A DNA stretch of 64,000 nt from Dryomyza anilis (taxonomy: Eukaryota; Arthropoda; Insecta; Diptera; Dryomyzidae), in contig OX638132.1 in NCBI GenBank assembly GCA_951804985.1, forward strand, positions 88,912,696-88,976,695. Direction: 5' to 3'. Shown piece after piece: positions 32,782 through 44,400 of this stretch. Each line of letters opens with the position of its first letter. Position 1 is the stretch's first letter. The notes under the pieces are model-generated. The model was not told the origin of the DNA. It made no database searches and saw only the letters and a list, made by a program, of their open reading frames with translations. Made by a program: the position numbers and the translations under genes.

Positions 32782-33963
32782 CTGGCTGTATTGCATTTCC
32801 GATGATGGCGCGTGCATTTTTCAGCTTACGCTCGCGTTCGTGCGCCGGATCCCGCTCCTCATCATGCACGCCGATGCTCTCGGTCTGTGCGCACAGCTGA
32901 TCGACTTCCTTCGACGATTCGTGCTGCGCCTGACGCAACAATGCAATCGAATTCTCCATGGAGCGACGCGCTGCATCCAGTGAAAAGTTGGTCAAGGAAC
33001 TCTTTGAGTCGCTGCCCTCAATGGAGTTGCTATGCGAGAGCGGTGCAGCTTGTGGTGCTGTGACTGCAGCCGCTGTTTGCGGCGGTGCAACATTCTCCTC
33101 TGCTGCTGCCGCGGCAGCCACCTGCTCCATGGCACGTCTTTCACCCGCTGTTGGACCCTGCACGACGGGCGGCACCGTTGCCTTGCGTTCGAATTCCTTC
33201 TTGAAGCTGCCAACGCTAACGCCGGGTATAACGAACTTTTTGGGTTTTTCAGTGACATTGCCATTACCGCTGCTGCTGCTGTTGCTAGCCACACCGGCAT
33301 TCATCTGTTGAAACTTTTCGGCAGTCTCCAAAATGCGCGACTTGCGCCGTTCGTTGAATTTGTTCAGTGGCGTTTCGTCCTGCAGGCTGCACTTGCGCAC
33401 AAACTGTGGCGTTGATGGAGCTTTGGCTTCGACGCCATCTTTGGGCGGCGTCACCTGATTAATGGCATTCACCAGATCGGCGGTTTTGTGTTTGTTGACG
33501 AATTTCTTGATGACATCTTTGGTGGTGTCTTTCTCCTCGGGCGCCTCCTCGACGGAGTCTAGTTTACCCACGGTTTTCTGACGCGGCAACGGCTGTTCTG
33601 TCGCCGTGTTGCCGTCCTGTGATTTGCCGTTGTTCGTCTGCATTAGCTGCGCACACATATCACCGACCGCCTGCATATCCTTCGCTGAGAATGACGCGGC
33701 GGCGGCGGTGACTGGCGCTGGTGGTTCCTCCATGACAACGTCCTCCGTCTCCATGGGCGTCTCTTCGTCCAGTGACACTGCTGCTGCGGCGCTCTCCTCG
33801 ATCCGTAGCGCGCTGCTGCTGCCGGCCTTCTCTTTCTTCTTGAGCGCCGCATTCGCATTCTCCGTGGAGACGGTGCTCTGCAGTTTGCGTTTCGTTTGAA
33901 CGGGACTTTGCGCCGGTGTGATGGTGCGCGTGGGCGATGGCATCAACGCTGCTTCGCCGCCGG
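32782..33963 (-). CDS. Nuak1: Nuak1 coding exon 5 (regulatory linker)
   Basis: Encodes residues 390-783, a low-complexity, Ala- and Glu-rich linker with repeated Ser/basic patches. Recognisable blocks are PSPTRTITPAQSPVQTKRKL, DVIKKFVNKHKTADLVNAIN, NKFNERRKSRILETAEKFQQ and KKFVIPGVSVGSFKKEFERK, the sort of short islands conserved among fly Nuak1 proteins. The basic-Arg-Ile-Leu island lies about where vertebrate NUAKs carry their PP1-docking GILK motif, but the motif itself is not present. The acceptor follows a GA-rich tract at 33970-34000. The donor is CAG|GTAAGT at 32782. Confidence 0.85.
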
Positions 33964-34325
33964 CTGTGGAGTAGTGAGAGAGAGAGAGAAGAGTGTATAG
34001 AGAGTGGGGGGTAAATGAATTGACAGTTAAATGAGAGGAGGTCGGTCAAGTTAAGTTCACTTCGGTGCGTGAAACACGGGTGACCAAGGGGGCGAGAGCG
34101 AGCAGTAAGTGCGGGAAGAGTAATATTTTAGCAGATTCATACTTAATGGTAGAAGAAGATAAAGTTTTTTTCTTTGTGTGTGTCTATGTACAAAAGTTTA
34201 TAGATGGAAAGATTTAAAACACGGAGAGGTTAAGTTTACAAAATCAGCAGAAATCAAGATAAATCGGAGTCAAGACCACAATCAAATTAGAATTTTCGTT
34301 ATATTTTCTTGATTTTTATTATATT

Positions 34326-34677
34326 CCAGTGTGTCATGTCTCGGAGACCTCCGATGCCTCGAAGTTTTCTCGAATAACTTCGAAAAAACAGATCGATATC
34401 GTTGATTTGTCGATTCTAATTTTTTATATTTATAGTACATGTAAATTCTTAGATAAGATTTGATATTTAAACATTTATCGCAGCGATATTGCAATATTTT
34501 TCGAAGCGTTCTCGAACTTTGATTATTTTTTTTTTCGATATCGTTCTGATTTCAAACAATTTCTCGTACCAAGAACGCGACATAACAATGTGGTTCAATT
34601 TGATGCTCGATATCGCTATGAGAAAGCGTGAAATATCGTGTGAATTCTCCTACTTCTCGAAACGAATGGCTTACTGC
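34326..34677. mobile_element. CCAGTxTGTCATG/ACTGG MITE (intron 4-5)
   Basis: Starts CCAGTGTGTCATGTCTCGGA and ends CGAATGGCTTACTG, imperfect inverted ends. The interior is rich in TCGATATCG-like palindromes (GATATCGTT, GCTCGATATCGC). Same family as the 44401 copy. It lies between exons 5 and 4 of Nuak1, ending about 60 bp before the donor at 34737. Confidence 0.6.
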
Positions 34678-34737
34678 GTATTTCTCGATTTAACCTCTCC
34701 GTGTGCCATAGCCATAAGTGCCACAACTACCACTTAC

Positions 34738-35326
34738 CAGCCACCATATCCAATATTCTGCGCTCTGCCTCCGTATTTGCGCCCATGTCACGTATGGAGC
34801 CCACCGAATGACTGCGTGGCACACGTTCACCACCCTTGCCCGCCGCACCACCATCGGCAGATGGCACAACCAATTGATCCGCTGTCACGGCTGCCGGCGT
34901 CAGCGAAAGCAACACATCAAGACGAACCGGCGTCTGATTGGCCAAATCCTCGGCCAAGTCCAGACACGACACCTTGTCGTTCTCGTTGACCCACCAGTGG
35001 GCGCAGATCTGTTCGATGGTGGCACGCTTGCGCGGGCACACGGTCAGCATATCACGTATCAGCGTGGAGGCGCGCGAAGGCTTCTTCGGCTCGTAGTAGT
35101 CGCCCTGACTGATTTGCTTGACAAGTCTTTTGAAGTTGGAGCCATCGAATGGCATTGAGCCGTAGACTAGAGTGTAGAGCAGCACGCCGAGCGACCAGCA
35201 GTCGACCTCGGGACCCTGGTACGGCGTGCCCTCAACGATTTCGGGTGAGGCGTAGAGTGGCGAACCGCAGAATGTGGCCAGCAGACGTTGGTCGTCGAAG
35301 ACATTGGAAAGACCAAAATCGGCAAT
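34738..35326 (-). CDS. Nuak1: Nuak1 coding exon 4 (DFG, activation loop, C-lobe)
   Basis: Encodes residues 194-389. It starts [10 protein letters not shown], with the magnesium-binding DFG Asp at D196. The activation loop reads [18 protein letters not shown], placing the LKB1-target threonine at T211, the same number as in human NUAK1. The C-lobe follows ([22 protein letters not shown]) and the domain ends near AHWWVN (about 306). The rest is linker with [28 protein letters not shown]. The exon ends at a GTAAG donor with one base left over, which fits exon 5. Confidence 0.93.
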
Positions 35327-35329
35327 CTG

Positions 35330-35790
35330 TAAATTTTGAAAAATACAATGAATTTTATTGCAGAGATTAATTTTTAAATTCCTTGTGTAAAATATTTAGA
35401 TATTGGGTGTAATGCGATTAAATTGTTGAAATGAAAATTGGGATTCTAAAGAAATATTAAATGGTTTTTCCTATTTTGTAAAACAAATTTCATATGAAAG
35501 GGAACGGCGAACATAACATTTTAAAAGAACCACAATTCAAATTAAACTTTTACAAACTGATTGAAAAGTTTTATTAATACCCTGAGTTGAAAAGGGCAAT
35601 TAAAATGATCTAGCAAACTAGGACATGACCAAGGTTTGTATTTAATTTCAACACAAATGAATACAAAATTCACATAATAATCAATTCATGAATAGAATGA
35701 AGCAAAACAAAAAATCGCACCCTTTTCCTGTCTTACACAAGGAATCAAAAGTATCTCTTTAGACTTTTTTGTGTTCCTCCGAGTTCACAT
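35330..35790. other. Nuak1 intron 3-4
   Basis: A 472-bp intron between the HRD exon and the DFG exon. No repeat seen. Confidence 0.5.
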
Positions 35791-35798
35791 TGTCATAC

Positions 35799-36016
35799 CT
35801 TCGCATTGCCATTTTCATCTAATAATATATTTTCCAATTTCAAATCACGATGACAGATTTTGTGTTTGTGACAGTAGTAAACAGCCGTTGACACCTGCCG
35901 AAAGATGCGACGTGCCTCCTCCTCGCTAAGCACCTTGCGTTCGGACAGATAGTCATATAATTCTCCGCCAGCGGCAAATTCCATGACTAGCACCATTTTC
36001 TCACGATTTTCAAATA
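35799..36016 (-). CDS. Nuak1: Nuak1 coding exon 3 (catalytic loop)
   Basis: Encodes residues 121-193. It covers the hinge ([15 protein letters not shown]) and the catalytic loop HRDLKLEN with the catalytic Asp at D178. It ends in phase 0 at Lys193 just before the DFG exon, with donor GTATG. The [12 protein letters not shown] hinge and the [10 protein letters not shown] helix match NUAK and AMPK-related kinases (family knowledge). Confidence 0.93.
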
Positions 36017-36083
36017 CTACAAGAGATACAAATGTTTTAGAGGAAAAAAATTAATAATGCATAATTCAAGGTATTTGTTTTAC

Positions 36084-36283
36084 CTTCGTAGATATGAATA
36101 ATATTTGGATGTTGCACGGAGCTCATTATCTGTACCTCACGTCGTATGCGCACCAAATCAGCCTCTGCTTCTATTTTACATTTCTTGATGGTTTTGATGG
36201 CAACCTCTTGGCCTGTCTCTTTGTTAATACCTAGCTGCACCTTGCCGTAGGTGCCTTGACCTAATTTCTTAATAATATCAAAT
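36084..36283 (-). CDS. Nuak1: Nuak1 coding exon 2 (glycine loop, ATP lysine)
   Basis: Encodes residues 54-120, the kinase N-lobe. The glycine loop is LGQGTYGKV (61-69), and the ATP-binding lysine is K84 in VAIKTIKK. The aC helix region (ADLVRIRREVQIMSSVQHPNIIHIYE) contains the conserved Glu. The acceptor (TTTGCAG) lies before 36283 and the GTAAAA donor after 36084. The short introns on both sides (72 and 67 bp) are typical of flies. Confidence 0.92.
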
Positions 36284-36355
36284 CTGCAAAGTAGAAAAAT
36301 TTCAAATAAATGCCGTATAAAAAAAATATTAAACTCTGCTTTATGGCACACTTAC

Positions 36356-36516
36356 CGCTGTCGCAGTTTCTTTCTGTGATTGTTCATTTTGACGTCTCCC
36401 GTGTTGGCAATGCCTCGCATGATATTGTCTATTTTGTCCTGTGGTATTCCCGAAGGATGTGCCATGCTGTTGGCGCCATCGGCAGCCGCAGCAGCATCAG
36501 AGTTTCCTATCACCAT
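36356..36516 (-). CDS. Nuak1: Nuak1 coding exon 1 (N-terminus)
   Basis: The start codon is at 36516-36514; an in-frame TAA lies one codon upstream of the preceding AAA, so this is the first possible Met in the exon. It encodes residues 1-53 plus two bases of codon 54: an Ala-rich start (NSDAAAAADGAN) and a basic run (NNHRKKLRQR) just before the kinase domain. That basic segment directly ahead of the glycine loop is where NUAK and SIK kinases begin their catalytic domain. It ends at a GTAAG donor (36355-36351). Confidence 0.85.
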
Positions 36517-36541
36517 TTTTTAAGTTTATTTGTTGAGATAT
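36517..36541 (-). other. Nuak1: Nuak1 5' UTR part of exon 1
   Basis: A pyrimidine-rich acceptor ending in CAG lies at 36544-36542, so the exon begins at 36541. That leaves 25 untranslated bases before the start codon. It means at least one more 5' non-coding exon lies to the right, at higher coordinates. Confidence 0.6.
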
Positions 36542-36940
36542 CTGTAATGGAAATATAGATTGGGTTAATATAAAGGTTAAACCATAAAATTACGACTACG
36601 ATGAATAATATTATTTATATATAGTTGCATTACTAAGTATAGAATACCAAACTACGTAGTTTCGTTGGCAATTAAGGTTTTTATTAATTTGGAAAATGTA
36701 TGTATTTTGAGTATTCTTAATAGTTTCTTTATATATAGTAAAATTCAGGATTAAACAAAAACTATTAAATATTCTTTAATATTCTAATTCCAAAAATGTC
36801 ATTTTATGTTATATAAATGAAAAATACACTACATTAAGCAAAGTATACTAATCTGTTCGTTTGGTAACCACACTTTTTGAAATTGGGTATTCGAAAAATA
36901 ACGAAGAAACCAATTTGTCCAAATATAATCTAAAGTAATA

Positions 36941-37370
36941 ATCATCATATTGATGAATTTCGTTTCTTCAACCCTTTATTGATTGTATTAGAGAACGATT
37001 CATAATATTGATAACCACAAAACATCAATGTTTGAATACATTATAAATATGATGAATGACCGAAAAAGTGTTCTTCAATATGAAGAATACGTTTCATCAT
37101 AAAGGGGTTTTTAACAGGGACGCTGCAAAAGAAGAGCGACAGGGACAGCAAACGACGCCATATTTCATGCCGCTCTTTTGACATTTCTCTTCAGTAAGGT
37201 TGCCATTTCATGATGGAAAGATATACGAATTCGAATTTCGGTAGTAAATTTTAATAATTTCGACTCGTTGTTGGCTCGTATATCTTTCCATCATGAAATG
37301 GCAAACCTTACTGAAGAGAAATGTCAAAAGAGCGGCAAGAAATATGGCGTCGTTTGCTGTCCCTGTCGCG
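36941..37370. mobile_element. Foldback element (truncated) nested in a MITE end
   Basis: 36941-37100 is one end of a CATCATATTGATG-family MITE (ATCATCATATTGATGAATTT to GTTTCATCAT). A foldback element inserted at 37101 (AAAGGGGTTTTTAACAGGGA). It keeps both arms but breaks off within the right arm at CCCTGTCGC (about 37370). The rest of the host MITE is not found beyond it. Confidence 0.65.
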
Positions 37371-37399
37371 CGATTTTTTTCAAATAATTTTTTTGCCTG

Positions 37400-37510
37400 T
37401 TTTGTGAAACAGAATTTTGAAAAACAGAATTTTGGAAACCAGAATTTTGTAAAACAGAATTATGTAAAACGGAATTTTGTGAAACAGAATTTTAGTCAGA
37501 CAGAATTTTG
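37400..37510. repeat. 15-bp minisatellite (AAACAGAATTTTGTA)n
   Basis: Seven imperfect units of 15 bp immediately right of the truncated foldback. They read on the plus strand as repeated VKQNF. Confidence 0.75.
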
Positions 37511-37931
37511 TACCCAACCCTCATATAAAACATACATCTACTGGTGAATTTTACTCTTTACGTGCTTAGGTAAACTTTTTTGGTCAAATGTATATTGACT
37601 TCATGCTCAAATACATGAAAATAATGTTTTCCCGCGAAACGACTTGTGGTTCAAAAAAAAAAAAAAAAATGAAATTCGGTACACCTACCCATTTGTATAT
37701 CAAACTAATGGAAATTCTTCAGCAATTAAAATTTTGTAGTTATTTTCAGGATTCGTATACCCTGGTCACTTATATACCACTTTGAATGGTAACCACACGT
37801 ATATGTAGGGCATTTACAGTCGGGTTAGACCGACTATAATTTTAATAATCCTAACTATCATAATAACACCTACTATAAAATGTCCCTACTTTAAAATTTC
37901 CCAAGTGATCTAACCTTCCCAACTGGTTTAA
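37504..37931 (-). repeat. Dispersed fly repeat, copy C (partial)
   Basis: Inverse of 9617-9990: it contains CCCTGGTCACTTATATACCA, the TCGGGTTAGACCGACTATAA palindrome region and ends CTTCCCAACTGGTTT. The (CAGA)n half is missing. Confidence 0.65.
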
Positions 37932-37935
37932 AAAA

Positions 37936-38590
37936 AAATGGCTCTCCCAAACATAATTTTGCAGGCATTAACATGTATGTTTGGAATTTTATGTAAACAT
38001 AATATATAATTGACTGATAAATCATTTGTAAACAGGGTTGTATTGAGACTTGAACAGTGTTGTATTGAGCTCTGACTTACATTATAATATCCCGGAATCA
38101 TTTTAATGTTGCCCCTTAAAATGGAGTATGTTCTAATGGATAAATATAAATATTTGAACCGAAACATAAATATGTTCAAAATAAAACATGATTTTGAAAG
38201 ACCTGAATATAAATATGTTTCCAGTGAAACATATCAGTTGTTTCAGTTCAAAAAGTAGTATGTTTGCTGCACAACGTTGTCAACTTTGTCAGTCGATAAA
38301 TTATCGAATCAAGACGAGCGTTGGAAACAAACGTTGTATTTAGATTTTATTTGCATTTTCTGTGTTTCGAAACATAGTTTTAACCAAGTAAATTGCCAAG
38401 AAATAGTTTATTCAAATGCAATTAAAATTTTATGTTTGTATTGTAACATATGTATGGTAAATTTGCCAGATTCTGCTGGACAATATAATAATGTTTACAC
38501 GTGAACAAAAATAAATTCAATTTCGATTATAAATTAATTACACTTTTTAATTATATTCAAACATATTCAAACAAATCTTTTCTATCCGTG
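37936..38590. repeat. Repeat sharing TCCCAAACATAATTTTGCAGGCATTAA, copy 1
   Basis: The first 30 bases match 42462-42492, and both are followed by AT-rich DNA full of AAACATAAATATGTT-type palindromes. Borders are unclear; possibly a pair of related MITEs. Confidence 0.4.
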
Positions 38591-39034
38591 TAGGAACAAA
38601 AATACAAAATGTTATTACCTAACGTTCGGTACTTATGTGACACTAACTCCTATACAAAGCCAAACGCGGATTCAAATAAGTCGATCACGAACCGATCGAT
38701 TTAAAAAATTTTAAGTTTTTCTGAAAACCTAAATATATTCCTTTGAGCTTGTGCTTGAAAGTAACGCATTAAATGAAATTTCGTAGGTTTAAATATGTCG
38801 GTAATGGCCCGGTGGATTTTAAAAATCCAAGACTCTTCTAAGAGGTTAAACAAATCTCTTTGACGACTTTTTTGGATTTCGAAAAAAATTTCATTAACAA
38901 ATTTTGGGGGCAATTCAAAGCGTTAAGTAATTGTGGTGTCTATAAAATTTCAAATATCGAATGTCTTAAGAATATTGAAAATGATCATAAATATGAGGAT
39001 TTTAAGACTCTTAAATATGTGTCCATTATCCACA

Positions 39035-39241
39035 CCCAGACAAAAATTTCATCAAATCCCATTAATATTGGTCAATAGGACAATTATTGATTTAATAGTA
39101 TACAAAAAATAAATCTGTTCATATTAACTCAATGGCAACGTCATAGTATTTTCTAGATTAAAAAAATAATTTATCTTATTGACTATTTTTACTTAATAGT
39201 AAAAAAACTATTATTTATATAGTATTTTTTTCTGGGTGCAG
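39035..39241. mobile_element. CACCCAGAAAA/TTTTTTCTGGGTG MITE, intact
   Basis: Starts ACACCCAGACAAAAATTTCA and ends AGTATTTTTTTCTGGGTG, clear inverted ends. The interior GTCAATAGGACAATTATTGA and CTTATTGACTATTTTTACTT also pair, so the whole 207 bp is a weak palindrome. Flanked on the right by a lone unit of the 107-bp satellite (39245-39355). Confidence 0.65.
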
Positions 39242-39355
39242 GTTTGAGGAGTCTTTTTTTGCTTAATTTTTAGTGCTTATATAAGAGTGCTTTAGGAGTA
39301 ATAAAAGTGTCATAAATATGAAGGTTTTTTTGGCTTATAAAAAGGTGCCCTCAAG

Positions 39356-40230
39356 CATTGTAGGGTAAAATGCAAAAACTAATATCTGGACACAGATTTT
39401 TTGTTTGCTTAATATCCGTAGTGCAAGGTTCATATTTTATTTTGTGATAAAGTTTGCATCTGCAACATGTCGAAATCGTGCGATAACTTGCGATATAAAG
39501 TACCAAAATCGACATTTTTTGCAATTTTGACTCGATTTTGTGCAAAATCTTGACGTGTAGGGAAAATTCGGAGTACGCAGCAAGAATCAGGATTCCGAAA
39601 TCAACCAGAAATGATAAGTTTGCAGAACAGTGTTATTTTTAATTTTCTTTCAAAATAATGAATAAATTGTTTAATTGATTATTCAGAATAAAAAGCTCGA
39701 TTTGTTTATTCATTATTTTTTTTTTAGGTTTCTATATATGGAATAAATTTGGTTTGTATGGAAAGCATTTCAAATTTATTTGAATTTCTTATTGGTTATT
39801 GAAGTTTTTATTTAGAATAAATTTTTATTCACAAATAATTTATTTTGAATAAATTTGTTTGAATAATTTTTTTTTTAATGAAATTTCCAATATTTTTTAT
39901 TTATTTAATTACGATTGATAAACTAATAAATAAAATATTGTTTGAATTGTTATTTGTATAAAATGCCCTACACTTTTTGTGTAGAGCATTTTGGGAATGC
40001 CTTTGGGCTCAAATTTAGACAAACTCACTTAACCACCAAAGCTCCAAATTAAAGTCACGCTCTTTTAAGAGCAGTGAGCACTTCTATTTTTAAAGTAATA
40101 AAGACCACATGAAGTTGTCAAGAAATGTACAACGTTCACTAAATTTCAAATCCCCTCAAATACAGAATGCAGAATAACGATTAGAAAATACGAGTTCTAA
40201 ATAAACTGGGGAGCGGCATTTTTCACATAA
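39356..40230. other. Upstream/5'-intron DNA
   Basis: 39640-39960 is built from diverged GAATAAATTTG/TTTATTTGAAT words, an old low-complexity or inverted repeat. Otherwise nothing recognised. Confidence 0.35.
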
Positions 40231-41080
40231 ACGTCACGTCGATGACGTGCGCCAAACAAGATCATTGCTGCTGATCGATGGCACCAGCTGAGGATAAACA
40301 TAATAATAATAAAAATAAATTAAAAAAAATAAGAAGTAAGACAGAACAGAGCACCGGAAAAAAACACACACACAAAAGGAAGGAAAATTTAACCGGGGTG
40401 CAAAACACAGACAGCGCGTGCCCAACTGAAATTGAATAAATTCTCACTTGATGTAGAGCGTCGAATAACAACAAATGCATCTTGTGTCTTCCTTCTTATA
40501 CAAGATGTATACAATGCATTATATTTATTATCTATCTTCAAGTGCGTTGAAGAAAGAATTCTTGCGAGGCAGCAAAGTACAAGAATTAAATAAATTTAAT
40601 CCAAAAATTGCTGCCGGCTGGCTGGCTCGCTGTCTGTCTATATTTCGAACTGTCTATCTGTATGTCTTTCTGTCTGTCTTTCTGTCTGTTTGTATCGTGC
40701 TCTTTCTCACTTGCTGCGCCACGGTTAAGTAAACAGTGAAATAAATTGTAAAGTGCGCTGAACCCAACGCGACGCGTATCTGTCTATCTTTGCGCCGTAC
40801 TTGTATCCTATAAGATATATAGATACACTCTCGTGCTATCTTGTGGATGAAATTAATTTTCTTGTATTAAGTAATTTTTTTCGTTTCATTTTTTTCTTCG
40901 GCACACGTTCGCTCTATGAAGGAACTGAACTGGGTGCCGGCCGGGCATCATGTTTGCGCAACACTCACGCATCCGCCCGTCGACTACACGGAAATGTAAA
41001 TCATGGAGGCATCTCCTGAGGCAATAGTATCTCTCGACTACCGAATGCAAAGTATCTGGGTCACGCATTTGACATTTTTT
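40231..41080 (-). promoter_or_regulatory. GC-richer island, possible 5' non-coding exon or promoter
   Basis: GC content rises here relative to both sides. On the minus strand, two donor-like sites follow exon-like sequence: GGATGC|GTGAGTG at about 40965 and CATCAA|GTGAGAA at about 40447. A (GTCT)n-like tract lies at 40630-40690. These fit first or second non-coding exons of Nuak1, which must exist upstream of 36541, but no conserved core promoter is evident. Confidence 0.3.
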
Positions 41081-41583
41081 TTGTAATTTCTTCATTTTTT
41101 TTTGTTTGCACTTAATGGCCAATATTTTATGCATAAAGATTTTAATGTTTCCATATACAAATTTAATATTATAATTTAAAAACACTTATAGTACGCAGTA
41201 AACAAACTAAATTTTAATGATATTTTGCACAGATTGTTTTCATACAAATACATTTTAAAACTGTTATTTTGCTTTTAATTTTTATAATGCTAAATTTATA
41301 ATTTAACATTATTTTTTAGTTTATCCCGAATATACAAAACTCCAACAATTACAACTACTCTCGATGATAATCAAATAATGAAATTTTTCATTATAAAATC
41401 TAATTAATGGTACTATAAATTTAATTATAACTCCTTCATACCATTAAGTACTAATAGAACATGATCTTCTAAATGTAAACGTCCGGTTTCAAAGGTATTT
41501 GATGAAGAAATTTATAAAAAAAACATTATTTGTCTAAAATTTAAAATTGTCGCACATTAGATAAACAAAAAAAAAACAAAACT

Positions 41584-41920
41584 AAAGGGTTTATCAATAA
41601 GAGCGCTACAAAAGTTTTTTCAAGGGTTTTTCAACAGGGACGCTACAAAAGTAGAGCGACAGGGACAACAAACAACGCCATATTTCTTGCCGCTCTTTTC
41701 ACATTTCTCTTCAGTAAGGTTTGCCATTTCATGATGGAAAGATATACGAGCCAACAACGAATCGAAATTATTAAAATTTACTACCGAAATTCGAATTCCT
41801 ATATCTTTCCATCATGAAATGGCAAACATTACTGAAGAGAAATGTCAAAAGAGCGGCAAGAAATATGGCGTTGTTTGTTGTCCCTGTCGCTCTACTTTTG
41901 TAGCGTCCCTGTTGAAAAAC
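41584..41920. mobile_element. Foldback element, complete arms, opposite orientation
   Basis: The arms 41636-41748 and about 41800-41914 are inverted copies around the loop GCCAACAACGAATCGAAATT. The duplicated outer flank (TCAATAAGAGCGCTACAAAA, then GTTTTTTCAAGGG) is on the left, so the copy is inverted relative to 28388. Confidence 0.85.
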
Positions 41921-42459
41921 ATTTTACTAGCTGACAAATAAATGATGGCAAATAAACAAAAAAATAACGGAGGACGTTTATTAAATAAATTCAATTGACA
42001 AAACCGAAACAAATGCTGGCGCAAAACAAAATTATTTTAAAACTGTAGGTAATCAAATAAAAATATAGTAGAAAACAATGAGACGAACGTGCACAAGTTC
42101 AAGGGTGTCACGATCCAAGCGTGCGAAATACTAAATGCAAGAAGACGGACGACACACAAAAAATGTTGAGAAGTAAAATATTTAATTGAATCAAACAACA
42201 AGTTTGATTGCTTTAATTAAAACAAACAAAAAAAAACTAATAAATAAACATCGTAGCGAATCTTATGAAAGTTGTGTGGGAAAAAGGGGACTATTTTACA
42301 GTATTCGTATAATTTTTTGTAATTCTAATATATTCTCAAATATAAAATGGATTTATGGATGTTATATTGATGGGTTGTATTGCATGATATATTGTACAAT
42401 TTATTTCTAGTATGCCATTCGTTTCGATAACATTACGAGATCAATGCGCTGATAAAAAA

Positions 42460-42800
42460 GCGCTCTTCCAAACATAATTTTGCAGGCATTAAATATATTT
42501 TTAGAGCTTTATGGAAACAAAAGTATTATTGCATTGCCCAAACATTATTATAATACACAGCCAATCATATTTTTGTTTTCGTTTAAACATATTTATGTTC
42601 AGAATGAATAATTTTAGGCGTTCTTGCAAACATATATATGTTTGAATGTTGAAAACTTTTTATTTACATGTAAATATATTGATGTTTATATCTCATAATA
42701 ATGTAAAAAAAAGTAAATTTAGTGCTAATATTTTCTTTATACAATATTCAGCGTTATTATTAATTTGTAATGCCAAACATAAATATAATTAAACCGTTGT
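42460..42800. repeat. Repeat sharing TTCCAAACATAATTTTGCAGGCATTAA, copy 2
   Basis: Relative of 37936. It carries the same opening words and AACATATTTATGTTC/CATATATATGTTTG palindromes. Confidence 0.4.
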
Positions 42801-42989
42801 CATACAAATTCTATTATTTTTAAATTCGTTACCACCCACGAATAACCAAATACATATGGGCATTTTCTGGAGTTCCGTAAGAGACATTCGTACGCTTAAA
42901 ACTTTAATATCTCGAAGAAAAATTAATGAATTTACTTGATTTCTGCATATAGTATTTAAATAGGACTAAACATCTGCAAAAAATTATAG

Positions 42990-43650
42990 AATTCTATATG
43001 ATAGATCAAAAGATATAAAGAAAAAGATGGGCGTTCCGGACGGGACAAAAACGGAAGTAATTATCGAGGTTCATATGGATATTCCAAAAAATCAGCGAAC
43101 TTTTCCTACAAATGATTTTTTTTTGAAATATTTAAAAAAAATAGTTGAAATCATGTGCTTTCTTCGTATATTTACACTTTGTTCCTAAAGTTTATAGTTT
43201 TTTCATAATAAATCACAAACAAATTTCGAACGGGACAAAAAATTCTGCATTGAAATTATCAGTAGGATTTTTATTCTAAAAACACTTTTTGCGTACAATA
43301 TATTTTTTTGAATTATTTCAGAACATAGCTGAGACAATTTACTTTATTTTTGTATATGGACACTTTGTTCCTAAAGTTTACAGTTATTTCGTAATAAATC
43401 GCAGAATAATTCCAGACGTTCCGTATGGAAATTTGCTACGATTTTTTACTAAAAATAATTTTGTATATGACAATATTTATTATCATTATTACGAAATGAA
43501 AAGTGATGTACTATTCAAATTTCCAGATGTTTTTAAGTTTTTTAACTTTTTTGGAAAACATTTTTTTTTGGTACTCAAAGTTCCGGACGGGACAGATATC
43601 AATTAGCTGTCAAAAATGTTCTAGAATTACTACGAAAATGATGTTTACAT
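42990..43650. repeat. About 186-bp diverged tandem repeat
   Basis: ACACTTTGTTCCTAAAGTTT recurs at about 43174 and 43360 (186 bp apart). GTTCCGGACGGGACA recurs at 43033 and 43580 with a degenerate GTTCCGTATGGAA near 43419. The motif ATTTC(G)AACGGGACAAAAA lies between. Roughly three units. Confidence 0.55.
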
Positions 43651-44014
43651 TTTTGAAAATTCCGAGGAAATTCTACTTTAAAAACAGTGGATTCCACTCT
43701 TTAAAAAATGTTCAGTTTGCTTTGTTAATAAATGTATCTTTTTGATTCCTTTTTTTACGTTGGCTGTGTTAAATAACAGAAATTACAAACATACATATAG
43801 TAATATCTGATGAAATATATCTGTTTTTACAGAAACATTAATATAATGAATTCATATAAATCCGCGATTAAAGCAATGTATGTTTAAATCGTATAATAAT
43901 ACTTCAATCTGAACAAAATAATAATACAATTCAATTATAATGTAATTAGATTTTACTACTAATATTTATATGGTGATTTCGAATTACGTTATAATTACAT
44001 TGAAGCATATTCTT

Positions 44015-44180
44015 GTGAAGAAATCTGACGATATCGGATCCATTCTCGTAACGATATCGAGCGTCAATGCTTTCTGTCGGAGTATTCTCGGTTCTGTCGG
44101 AATATTCTCGAAGACATTTTTCGAAATCATAACGATATCGAAGAAAAAAATAGTAAAAAAATTCGAGATAGCGAAATTTT
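44015..44180. repeat. Fragment related to the CCCAGT/ACTGGG MITE
   Basis: GATATCGGATCCATTCTCGT followed by AACGATATCGAGCGTCAATG matches an arm of the complete element at 44401. It is followed by a TCTGTCGGAxTATTCTCG duplicate. Confidence 0.5.
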
Positions 44181-44400
44181 AAATTTGATTGTATAAATGT
44201 ATTTTACAGTGTATTATGGGTTCTGTTTCATTAAATATTGTAGAATAAGAGGATACATTTTATGATGTATAGTAATTTATTATAGGATTATGTGTTTTAA
44301 GTACGATGTATTCGGTAAACATCATCATGTTCCGATCATTATCGCTATGTAACTGATTGTGTTTGACAAAGGAAAAATTCAATGATCACTTCCCTATCAT

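Larger units (their letters stand above)
1006..36541 (-). other. Nuak1: Nuak1 (NUAK-family protein kinase) gene, whole model
   Basis: Fourteen coding exons were joined by hand: 36516-36356, 36283-36084, 36016-35799, 35326-34738, 33963-32782, 32322-31741, 27897-27555, 27491-27240, 27176-27063, 26970-26847, 24927-24800, 24332-24309, 20297-20170 and 5401-1006. Every junction has GT/AG ends and the phases add up, giving about 2814 residues. The N-terminal kinase domain carries the NUAK signature around the activation loop ([14 protein letters not shown]), and the rest is disordered and Ser/Thr-rich. NUAK kinases are AMPK relatives activated by LKB1; in animals they act on myosin phosphatase, actin and cell adhesion (family knowledge). 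Introns are 14768, 4011, 467, 1919, 92, 63, 63, 3843, 459, 774, 472, 67 and 72 bp from 3' to 5'. The joining of the long 3' exon to the kinase rests on phase continuity and shared strand, not on transcripts. Confidence 0.85.

Noticed and set aside
32992..34049. Several 70-129-codon ORFs in other frames of Nuak1 exon 5
   Set aside because: Overlap the supported kinase-linker exon and arise from its GC-rich repeats.
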